From positions 18,191,277 through 18,255,276 of the forward strand of contig NC_060896.1 in the NCBI RefSeq assembly GCF_014805685.1: DNA of 64,000 bases, written 5' to 3'. The stretch's first letter is position 1. Each line of letters begins with the position of its first letter. This DNA is from Silurus meridionalis (Eukaryota; Chordata; Actinopteri; Siluriformes; Siluridae). The position numbers were made by a program, and so were the translations under genes. Of this stretch, positions 1 to 27,366 are shown piece by piece. The notes beneath the pieces were generated by a model. It was not told the DNA's origin, did not search any database, and was given only the letters and a program-made list of their open reading frames with translations.

Positions 1-1159
1 TCATCCACATGCGTCAATGATGATAACTATAATTATAACTGCTACACAAATAGCTTTGATAATTATAGCTTTTTCGTCATCACACATTAATAATCTCATC
101 AATATTAAAATGTGAGTTTTGATGGCTAAGCTTTGGATGTTTTGATTATTTCGATATACTTAGTCATGAAACATAGCCATTTAAAGTCCCATCATGTCTT
201 ATATTTCATATAATAAATGTCATTTATAGTACAAAAAGTTAATAGATTTTGTATTATAACACGCACAAACATGTTTTGGTTGATGATATTACGCTATAAA
301 TTAAATACTCACTTTGTTAATATTTTCTAAATCATTTTCAGTTATACTTGATTTACTGTTATTCTGTTATTATTGTGATACTGTTATAATAGAATACAAT
401 TGTGACCCATGTAAATGCTGAGATACTGTTATAGTGTACTTGCTGTACCCTAATCTGTCATCATTAATTGCTCATACGGTTAATAAAATTTTTTAATAAC
501 TTTCCTGATTGTCACATTTTTCTATTGATGTTAATTCTTCCTAAAACTATACATTTTCATGAATTAAGTGGTCTATTCAAGTTCCAGATATTCTCTATTG
601 CTGTGCTGCTGCCCACTTAGCCATGGATAAGCCAATAAGAATTTTACAAATCTAAAGATAAGCCAGTCCGGCTGTTTTTTTTGTTGGAACTGAAAGTCAA
701 AATAGTCATTATGTGAGCATTAATGTTTCTTTAATCTCCAACAGACCATTACGTTAAATTCTTTATATTATCATAACATCTGAATGATTTTAATATTACA
801 AAAATGTCCTTTTTTCATTTGGCAGACATGTTTGGAATGTTTTGAACACATAAGTATCTTGTTATGGTGCTGTTCCTCATGTATACAGTACCCTCTGAAA
901 TTCTGTTGCCTTTAATACACCGAAGATATTTGTGTTTGAAAACAAAATTCTGACGATAGATCAGAAATTTATCATTTATTTCCAGGGATTTACATTTACA
1001 ATAAAGTTTGACAACTTTATACATTGGCACCTTTAGTGGCAGACAACCCAAAATTTTGGAACAGAAAAAACTTAGTAATCTAGAATCAATGAATATATAT
1101 TTATCTCTTGCAGCAAGCCAACAAACCACCCACATCAGCAATGGTTTTGATGAGTTTAT
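1..1159. other. AT-rich intergenic flank
   Basis: No gene is recognisable. The sequence is AT-rich with scattered stops in all frames, and the short open frames near its right end have no protein-like composition. Confidence 0.5.
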
Positions 1160-2335
1160 TATTTACATTTACATTTACATTTGCGGCATTTAGCAGACGC
1201 CCTTATCCAGAACGACGTACAAACGTGCTTTAAATCTCTAGCAGTGAATAAATCTACACTGGTACGCAAGAATACAAACTCAATATAAATATAACTCGAA
1301 TTCTACAAACTTGGAAAGTGCTAATTTAGGTATTTTAGGAAGAGGTAGGTCTTCAGTCGTCGCTTAAAGAAAATCAGGGACTCTGCTGTACGGACATCTA
1401 GGGGAAGTTCATTCCACCACCTCGGTGCCAGAACAGAGAAGAGCCTTGAATTGTACTTACCTCTCATTCTGAGAGAAGGTGGTACCAGTCGAGCAGTGCT
1501 GGAGGATCTCAGACAGCGTGGTGCAGTGCGAGATGTGATGAGGTCACTGAGGTAAGATGGTGCTGGTCCATTTTTGGCCTTGTAGGCAAACATCAGTGTT
1601 TTGAATCTGATACGTGCAGCTACTGGAAGCCAGTGAAGGGAGCGCAGCAGTGGGGTGGTGTGGGAAAACTTGGGCTGATTGAACACAAGTCGTGCAGCTG
1701 CGTTTTGGATCATTTGCAGTGGACGAATAGCGTTCAGGGGAAGACCTGCCAGCAGAGAGTTGCAGTAGTCCAGTCTTGAAATGACAAGAGACTGAACAAG
1801 CAACTGGGCAGCCTGTATGGACAGAAATGGTCGAATCCTTCGGATGTTATAGAGAAGAAATCGACAAGAACGAGCAACATTAGCGACATGTGGGAAAAAA
1901 GACAGTTCATTGTCCATAGTTACCCCAAGGTTACGAGCAGTGGCTGAAGGGAGAGCAGAGAGTCATGAAGTGTTATTTGTAGATCTTGACCTGGAGATGA
2001 ATCACCTGGGATGACCAGCAGTTCTGTTTTGCTGGGGTTGAGTTTAAGTTGGTGAGCCCTCATCCATAAAGATATGTCTGACAAGCATGCTGAGATCCGA
2101 GCGGAAGCTGTGGTATCTGATGGAGGGAAAGAAAAGATGAGTTGAGTGTCATCAGCATAGCAGTGATAAGAAAACCCATGTGAGGATATGACTTCACCAA
2201 TGGAGTGGGTATAGAGGGAGAAAAGGAGGGGACCAAGTACCGAGCCTTGTGGGACACCAGTGGTGAGTCTGCATGGGGCAGATGTGGATCCCCTCCATGT
2301 TACCTGGTATGAGCGACCTTCCAGGTAGGAAGCAA
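1160..2335 (-). mobile_element. L2-like LINE, 3' fragment (reverse transcriptase C-terminus)
   Basis: Read on the minus strand this is the 3' end of a non-LTR retrotransposon. From about 2335 downward it encodes the reverse transcriptase segment [18 protein letters not shown], then the catalytic box YADD (about 2140), then after frameshifts near 2060 and 1920 an open 198-codon stretch (1917-1321) with the thumb-region motifs RLDYCNSLLAGLP and HWLPVAARIRFK that are typical of L2/CR1-type LINEs in fish. The 3' untranslated end (about 1160-1310) has the well-known fish tail of repeated ATTTAC units followed by GGCATTTAGCAGACGCCC. The 5' part, including the endonuclease, is absent, as expected of 5' truncation during insertion. 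It is a dead copy. Confidence 0.85.
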
Positions 2336-3100
2336 AAATTATCTTTTCCTATTTACAAAATGACTCACTTTTTTTTACATTTTTTAGAAAAAACTCAGAG
2401 ATTAAGCCAAGAGTACACATTCAACAACTGGGAAACAGGAAACACGTCATATTTCAGACATTACATAATTCAAATACAGATAATATTATATTTGAATCTA
2501 GTTAAACACGTGTATTTGTCAGCACAATAATTAATCATATGTAACAGAAGGTTCTGCTAATTATCTTACATTCAATGGTGAGGAAGAAAAAACACCACAA
2601 AATGTTCTGTCTAAATTCAAGTGTAAGAAACATAAACACAAATTATTCTTAAATAAATATTAAGATGAATGAGTTACTGGACACCCAATCTGTATGATTT
2701 GTTTTAGAAGGTAGTTAACACCAAATATTTATGATAAAAAAATACATGATATGCCAAGTTGAATATAAAATGACATTTGAGGGTTTTTTAAAGTGATCTT
2801 TATCTTTTCAGTAATGATGTGTTATTGTATTTAGTTTGCTTGTCTGAGTCAACCACCTTGTAGTATGTCCAACAATAATTAATGAGCTTCCACGGCCTAC
2901 CAATTTCCCCAAAACTTAACTGAAAATTACATAACAAGATAGACAAATTCCAATCTATTGGAAACTAATGAACTGGGTCCCTTGTACTTTAAAAGCTGTT
3001 ACATATTTACAGTTAATGAGTTTGTTAAGTACAGTAGTACTACTAAGTACTACTGTAGTTAACAAACTCATTGTAAAGTAATGGAGAGTGTTTTAGGGAA
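2336..3100. other. AT-rich spacer
   Basis: No gene or clear repeat. An almost perfect inverted repeat, gagtttgttaagtacagtagtacta against tagtactactgtagttaacaaactc (about 3017-3072), could form a hairpin just left of the next LINE fragment. Confidence 0.4.
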
Positions 3101-3104
3101 GTGA

Positions 3105-3642
3105 AGAAAAGAGTGCAGGCAGGGTGGGGTGGGTGTAGTAGAGTGATAACAGGAGTGATTTGTGATAGAAGAGTATCTGCAAGAGTGAAAGGGAAAGTTT
3201 AGAGGACTGTGGTGAGACCTGTGATGTTGTATGGAATAGAGATAGTGGCATTGAGTAAAAGACAGGAGGTGGAGCTGAAGGTAGCAGAGCTGAAGATGTT
3301 AAGGTTTTCGTTGGGAGTGACGAAAATGGACAGGATTAGAAATTAGTTTATTAGAGGGACAGCGCATGTAGGACATTTTGGAGACAAGGTGAGGGAGGCG
3401 AGATTGAGATGGTTTGGACATGTGCAGAGGAGGGACATGGGTTATATCTGTAGGAGAATGCTGAGGATGGAGCCACCAGGAAGGAGGAAAAGAGGAAGAC
3501 CAAGGAGGAGGATTATGGATGTGGTGAGAGATGACATGCAGGTAGTTGGGTTGTAAGAGGCAGATGTAGAGGACAGGGGTTATGGAGACAGATGATCCGC
3601 TGGCGCCCCCTAATGGGAAAAGCCGAATGAAGAAGAAGAAGT
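3105..3642 (+). mobile_element. RTE-like LINE, 3' fragment
   Basis: Plus-strand translation, with a few stops, gives the C-terminal part of an RTE-type LINE reverse transcriptase: LYGIEIVALSKRQEVELKVAE, then REARLRWFGHVQRRD, then GRPRRRIMDVVRDDMQVVGL. It ends with the short 3' tail cgccccctaatgggaaaagccgaa plus an AAG-rich run (about 3605-3642). A second copy in the opposite direction lies at 58.65-59.11 kb. In-frame stops show that it is inactive. Assignment to RTE rather than another LINE clade is from motif recognition only. Confidence 0.75.
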
Positions 3643-5235
3643 AAATACTAAGATTACCTTCTGATGACTCTTCCAAGCAGATCAGGTTTGTGCACCGTAT
3701 ATATGTGATATTTGTATTCAGTATACATGGAGTCTTCAGAAAATGTTTACAAAATCTGTTGAATCTGGCCAGGGCAATTTGAAGATCTGAACCTTTTCAG
3801 TTGCTGCTAATTGACATGCCTTTTCTTGCATTGACTATAAGTCAAAATTGCTTTCACTTTTAATCTCTGTAAAGTCTTTTTTCTCTTTTTCACACTAATA
3901 TCATGCATGTATGCGTGTCCTCTTCTATTTCACCTAATATATTCATCACACGCAAATACAAAGGAAAAAAGGGGCAATTTCCAAAATTATTCTAATTCAG
4001 GGAGGATATTTTTGCTTGGTGTGTGCAAATATTTTTATACTTCAATATATGGTAATTGTGGTTGCATTGTGTGGATAAATTATAAAGTTTAAATTATGCA
4101 AATTGTAAAAATATTTGTTTATATTTCTGAGGTAATTGTGAACACTAACAGAAGTGTCTATTTTCATATTTAACAAGATATTATACTCCAATGCCTGGAT
4201 GCTTATACACAACTGACTTAATTTATTAAATAGTTTTAAAGTTCATTAAAATAGGGATGGACTTTTTTTCTTAGTAAGAACACTTTATAATACTTTAATG
4301 GGTTCATAAATGCTGTGCGATTTGTATCCCAATTGTATTAATAAGTATGACAGTAATTTAATATTGAAATTTATTTTTAAACATTATTTTAATTGTGACA
4401 TCCCTTGTCTTTGCCAACTCAAAAATGACGTGCATAAAAATAGCTCTGATTTATAAATAAATTTCCATTTTCCACAAAATCTTACTGAAAATTAAATGAC
4501 AAAATACACAAATCTATCGGAAACCAATTACCAATAGATTTGTACTTCTCTGTTCGATATCTACAGGTAATGAGGTTGACTAGGTTCACCAAATTCAATA
4601 TTTTGTCGCTTTTGAAGCAAACAATATATCATAATTGTAGATATAAAAGCTATCACATTATTGTTTTCAGCATTTTAACCACTCTTTATTTACTTATGTT
4701 GCTTCAAAGTTATTGCAGTCAAATTCTACTGTTTTTTTTCGACAAATCCTTCATAATTTCACATGTTTTTAATGAATCTACACCCCAAACCCAAAACAGA
4801 AATAAATAAATCAATCATAGGTACATTTGTTTTTTTAATCACATAAACAAGTATTCAGATTACAACACTCGCTCAGGTGCATCGAATTTCTTTGGATGAT
4901 CTTTGAGATGTTTCTATAGAGGAATCCACCTGTGCCAAAAGACATTTGTAAAGTTATCACAAATCTGTATTTGCTTTGTCATTGGGACATGGAGAATTGG
5001 ATTAGAATCCAAAACAATAAAAGCTTCTTTTTTTCAGGAGGATGTAACATTACAAAATGTGAAAATATTAATGTTTTTTGTATACTTTATATGTCCAAAA
5101 TGAGACATATTTTTGAGACTGAATGAGTTAACTTTCTGAACTTAAATTCTAGTGTTTTTTTTATTTATTTATTTTTTTTATCCAAAAGGCATAAACTGTA
5201 TTTATTGTACGGTTTAAATATTTTAAGGACGCGCA
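3643..5235. other. AT-rich intergenic DNA
   Basis: No supported gene. Short open frames (for example near 4540 and 4900) have composition expected of random AT-rich DNA. Confidence 0.45.
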
Positions 5236-5552
5236 GGGCTTCTGAGACTCTTCATTGGTTAAAACAGACTTTTTATTCATTGGTTAAGAGAAATGGCGGC
5301 ACATTCCTATTGGCCCTGTACCGAGTTTGCAATGCGACTCCAACGCCATGCTAAATGCGTTGATAAGAAAATAAACTCTATCCAAGTAGAATAATATATA
5401 CAAATTTGTGTTTAAAAAAACAAAGCGCAAAAATATCTATTTTTGGCATTTATTTTTCACATATAAATAAAATCATTATTTCACTTGTCCCCTTGTTGCT
5501 AGGCAGATTATGGTAATGCGCGGCCATCTCTGCAGCTACCATTCCGAGGTAA
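5236..5552 (+). promoter_or_regulatory. Candidate PRDM10 promoter and non-coding first exon
   Basis: This stretch is more CpG-rich than its surroundings. It carries three CCAAT boxes in reverse orientation (ATTGG at 5254, 5279 and 5309), spaced 25 and 30 bases apart, a layout typical of NF-Y-driven TATA-less promoters. AATGGCGGC at about 5291 resembles a YY1 core, and GTTGCTAGGCA at about 5495 resembles an RFX half-site. A splice-donor-like GAG|GTAAGA follows at 5550. The PRDM10 start codon lies in an exon with its own acceptor at 8637, so an upstream non-coding exon is expected. A second donor-like site, AAG|GTATGT, at about 5861 could mark an alternative first exon. The exact transcription start cannot be seen. 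Confidence 0.45.
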
Positions 5553-6570
5553 GACCAACATGAATTGTTTTGTTTAAATAATCCTAATTGTGCGGTCAAT
5601 TTAGAATCTAAAACCTTTTTTTCTACCTGTTTCTATTTTTTTTTTAAGATTCACCCCATACCGTCTTTTAATTGTCCACTACAAATCTTAAAAGTCTGTT
5701 TGACGGGATTGTTGTTTAGTCCCACCCAAAATGGAGACTCTCCTTCCTTGTTCTACTGAAGAAACTGGGATGGGCTCAACTATAAGCAGGGAGCGAAAGG
5801 TCTATTACCTATATTTAAACTCGTTTAAAATTCCACTCGGTTTGGTGAAAATGATGGCGAAGGTATGTAGGAGAAGAGACACGACCGCCTCCGTGTCTCT
5901 GTAACGTTAATGGCTGCCTCTCTGTAGTTATCTTCAATTATGATGCTAGCGCGGGGCGGTAAAAACCCGTGTTTCTGCCGTTATGATTTTTGTGGTATGG
6001 TCCGGCTGGATCACTGAATCTGACGGGTCGAAACAGGGGGGAAAGAGTGCAAATATTAATAAAATCAGCGTATCGGAATGAGATATTTGATAATCATTCT
6101 GGTCTTATTTAAGCACAAGGTTCACCGATTTAAGCAGGCTTCTGCACATTTGCGTCCATTTCCCCGCAGAACTGAACGCGCTTTCCCCTTCTACCCCAGA
6201 GACATAATAGATTTGACCGTTCCTCACATTTGCAGTGTAACTACTAGGTTCTGGTCAGTGTATTTTAGCTGCAGGGAAAATGGTAGGATAGTATAAAGTT
6301 CAAACTTGGACCACTATAAAGCATTTACAGTTTGCCAGCTTGTAAATGGTTCAGCTAGCTAGAGCTACACTTTAATATTCTCCATTAACAGTCAATAAAA
6401 CGATTCTATTCAGATATCTGAACACCTAGGAGTGTAGTGTAAAGGATAATATTCAAGCATATAGCTTGTTCGCTGACCAGGTTACTTCTGGGATATTTCT
6501 AGGCCCAACCAGCTAACCATCATCCCAATATTCATTTAAATAACAACTAGCTAGCTAATAATTAATTTTC
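5553..6570. other. 5' flank / first intron of PRDM10
   Basis: The first half is moderately CpG-containing and may belong to the promoter region; the second half is AT-rich intron-like DNA. No coding exon is recognisable. Confidence 0.35.
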
Positions 6571-6576
6571 AATAAT

Positions 6577-6739
<163 letters not shown>

Positions 6740-6745
6740 TATACA

Positions 6746-7944
6746 CACAGTGCAACCGGAAATATTCAAAGTGCTTTCACTCTGTTCACATTTTGTTATG
6801 TTTCAGCCTTATTCCAAAATGGATTAAATTTATTATTTATCTCAAAATTCTATAAACAATACCCCATAATACCAGTAAACAATAAAAAACCTCTGAGACA
6901 GCATTGTATTGAGGCACAGACCTGGGGAAGGAAATAGAAAAACTTCTGCTGCATTTAAGGTCCCAATGAGCACAGTGTCCTCCATCATACATAAATGGAA
7001 GAAGTACCCATCACCAGGACTCTGACTAGAGCAGGCCGCCTGGCCAAACTGAGCGATCATGGTAAAAGCACCCTAGTCAGGGAGCTGACAAGAACATGAA
7101 AGAGCTACAGCATTTCTTTGTGGAGAGAGAAGAACCTTCCAGAATCATCTCTGCAGCACTCCACTAATCAGGCCTGTATGGTAGAGTGGCCAGATAGAAG
7201 CCATTTCTCAGTAAAAGGCGTGACGGCCCGTCTGGAGTTTGCCAAAAGGCATCTGAAGGACTCTCAGACCACGATTTTAACTCTTTGGCCGGAATGCCGA
7301 GCGTCATGTCTGGAGGAAACCAGGCACCGCTCATTACCTGGCCAATAGCATCCCTACAGTAAAGCATGGTGGTGGCAGCATCATGCTGTGGGGATGTTTT
7401 TCAGCAGCAGGGACTGTGAGAGTAGTCAGGATCAAGGGAAAGATAAATGCAGCAATGTACAGAGAGATCCTTGATGACAACCTGCTCCAGAGCGCTCTGG
7501 AGCTCAGACTGGGGTAATGGTTCATCTTCAGTAGGACAACGACCCTAAGCAAACAGCCAAGGTATCAAAGGAGTGGCTACGGGACGACTCTTGTGCATAT
7601 CATTGAGTGGCCCAGCTGGAGCCCAGACTTGAACCCAAATGAGCATCTCTGGAGAGATCTGAGAATGGCTGTGCGCCGACAATCCCCGTCCAACCTGATT
7701 GGCTTAAGAGGTTCTGCAAAGAAGAATGGGAGAAACTGCCCAAAAATAGGTGCCAAACCCGTAGCATCATACTCAAAAGACAAGACTTTAATTTGTGCCA
7801 AAGATGCTTCAACAAAGTATTGAGCAAAGGCTGTGTATGCACATGTGATTTATTTTTGTAATACACTTGCAAAGATTTTAAACATAATTCTTTCACGTTG
7901 TCATTATGGGGTATTGTTTGTAGAATTTGAAGGAACATTATGAA

Positions 7945-7945
<1 letters not shown>
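6746..7945 (+). mobile_element. Decayed Tc1/mariner transposon
   Basis: A broken Tc1-type transposase is readable in plus orientation across several frames: SLWREKNLPES, then an altered first catalytic region around 7270, then DNDPK (second Asp, about 7538) and EWPSWSPDLNPNEHLW (about 7605-7655), which is the conserved segment holding the third acidic residue. Inverted repeats flank it: ttctataaacaataccccat near 6848 pairs with atggggtattgtttgtagaa near 7905. Many frameshifts and stops make it inactive. The right edge is blurred by a GT repeat. It lies in the first intron of PRDM10. Confidence 0.8.

Positions 7946-7977
<32 letters not shown>
7945..7977. repeat. GT microsatellite
   Basis: About sixteen GT units directly right of the decayed Tc1 copy. 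Confidence 0.9.
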
Positions 7978-7980
<3 letters not shown>

Positions 7981-8638
7981 TTAAAATTAAAATAATTTTC
8001 TGATTAAAAAGCCTTTACTGTTTCAATTGCAGCCATTACTTTTACTTACTCAGCATATTCCTATAACTATGTTTTATTTATAAACTTGCATGCAACTAAG
8101 TTGCAGTCAGTAATTGGAAATCATGGTCATTACCAAATGCTGATTCTCCTCTCACCCGGTTACTGCAGCAGCCTTCAGTTGCTGCTTGGAGTTTTAGACT
8201 TTCCAATTTCATTTTTTTCTTCAGTAATTGAAAAACTTTGTGTCAGGTGATGTTGTGCTGTCTCAGCATCCCAGAACATTTTCATTTCTGCCTTGAGAAG
8301 CCTTTGGGTTTCTTTCACACTGTTTTAGGCCACCATCTATCTGTAATATAAATGTCTGCCCTGTCACTTTTGCAGTTGACTAAAAAAAGAAAAAAAAAAA
8401 AGCGTGTCATTTCTAAAGGCTTAATGGTCCATAATAAAAAGCTGAATGTCTAAACTTTAATCACATTTTGATTGCATTATTTGATGTGATTACATTATGA
8501 AAATGATGGCACTGTCCAAACACTTATGGACCCAGCTGTTTATATCTTAATATGCTATTATTTTGTTGTGTGGCACAGTGTGACATAATGTGATCCAAAT
8601 GATTTTGTTATTGTTGTAAATTTTGGTTCTCTTTTTAG
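7978..8638. other. PRDM10 intron
   Basis: AT-rich intronic DNA with no exon or repeat that I recognise. It ends in the pyrimidine tract and acceptor CTTTTTAG at 8631-8638. Confidence 0.5.
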
Positions 8639-8641
8639 TTC

Positions 8642-8668
8642 ATGGCACAGCTGCTTGTTATTGGCTGA
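8642..8668 (+). other. Short upstream open reading frame in PRDM10 5' UTR
   Basis: Three bases after the exon begins (8639) an ATG opens an eight-codon frame, MAQLLVIG, closed by TGA at 8666, before the main ATG at 8706. If the exon is used as drawn, this uORF would sit in the mRNA leader and could dampen translation. It depends on the splice site at 8637-8638. Confidence 0.35.
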
Positions 8669-8705
8669 GTGGATGCAGTGCTGGATTTGAGGCTATCCTT
8701 AAAAG

Positions 8706-25858
<17,153 letters not shown>

Positions 25859-26860
25859 ATCTGTATGTGTCCTGTTGCCTTTATTAGCCTGTCATGATTT
25901 TAACTCACTGTTTAGTCATCATTTTATTTAAATGAATCTTTATTTTTATGTTGAGATACTACTTTACATGAGAGATTTCTTTGAGTCTGACTTTGAGCAG
26001 ATTTTATTTTTGGTTTAGCATCTGTAATTTTGCTCAATATGACATTTTAGAGTCTTGCTGTCAGTCTAGATTAACAATCTCTGATTAATCTGACACTGAA
26101 TGTATAAAATGTATAGAATAATCAAATCTCTTGAATTCATTTCTACATCCCTTTTTTTTTGTTTTCCTGTATTCATGTATGTTTTAAAATGTTGACTTGT
26201 GGGTTTTGGTTTGTAGCGTTACATTTGGTTTGTGTGAATATGTACTAAAGCTGCTTACACTGTGCAACTAATGAATTTTCTGATTCATGGATGTTTAGTA
26301 TTTATTTGGCATATGGCTTTTGCTTACAGTGAGCTGGATATTTATAACCAAAAAAATCACAAATCAAAAAGGATAAATGAAGCCACAATTTAAAGAGGAA
26401 GAGATGTTCAATGTAAAGATTAGCTATTTCATTTGTATTGGTAGAGATTAACATGTGTAAGCACCTTGTCTCAAGAAAATATTATCATGTCTCTAATATT
26501 GACACGAATTTATAATTTTCTTTGTAAACACTTGTGTATCCTAAATTTTGGTGCGGGTGGCCTGGGACATCGAGGTTGACACACACTTATGAGCACTGCA
26601 GTGAAAAATCATTATCCTTTTTTTTTTTTTTTTTTATTTAATAACAATTTTTGCAGCTAGACACTTGTGTAGTTCTTTTTTGTGTCTTTGTTGTGGAAAA
26701 TGTTATGAGGTTTCCGGCAAAGGTATTATCTCTGAACAATCTATTATTTTAAATAATAAACAAATGAAGAGATTTTGTGGAAACGTAGAGCCGCTGCATG
26801 TGCAGGTATAAATGATTCCTCTTATACAGTTTTCATTTTCAATGAATAAAAGGAGTTAAT
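25859..26860 (+). other. PRDM10 3' untranslated region
   Basis: About 1 kb of AT-rich DNA after the stop with no coding potential. Candidate polyadenylation signals AATAAA occur near 26755 and 26843 (aatgaataaaagg), so the transcript probably ends near 26.77 or 26.86 kb. The boundary is inferred. Confidence 0.55.
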
Positions 26861-27232
26861 AGATGCCAGAATAAGAGATTGTGTTATGCAGGTTGTATTT
26901 AAATAATGTTTTTTTTTTTTTTGTCTATCAAAATGGCATGTATGAAAAATGAAGTGTTTATTTTAGAACTCAATTGATGCTAGAGATGAGAGTGGTTAAA
27001 GGGTGCTTCCATTTCATTGTCTCGTAGGGCTGATTGAACGAGTTCGTTTGGGCTCAGTCACACTGCATTCCACACATTTTTCTGTAGCCTGAACAAAACT
27101 TCAAAACAAAAGGAGCTAGAAGACACAGCTGCTAAGCTGGTGTTACAGGACAGACAAGTCTTTTAGCTCTTATTAAACCAATGGAGAGCACATGTACAGT
27201 CATACAGTGTGCCAATCAAAGCTTCAACGCCA

Positions 27233-27366
27233 ATGCCTCAGCTGGCAACGCTGGATGTGAGGGACCCGAATGGTTACAGGAAGGGGGAAAGAGAAGGACG
27301 AAAAGGAGGGGATGATGGTGAGGCAAAGAATGGTGGGGTTAATGAGCAGAAGTGGTCCTGGAAGAA
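27233..27366 (+). CDS. Coiled-coil gene, first coding exon
   Basis: ATG at 27233 opens MPQLATLDVRDPNGYRKGER and continues as a Gly/Glu/Lys-rich segment to WSWK, ending at a perfect donor (GTAAGT at 27367) in phase 2. First codon positions are strongly G-rich, as in real coding sequence. Another frame starting at an ATG at 27181 runs in parallel but meets TGA at 27322. Confidence 0.6.
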
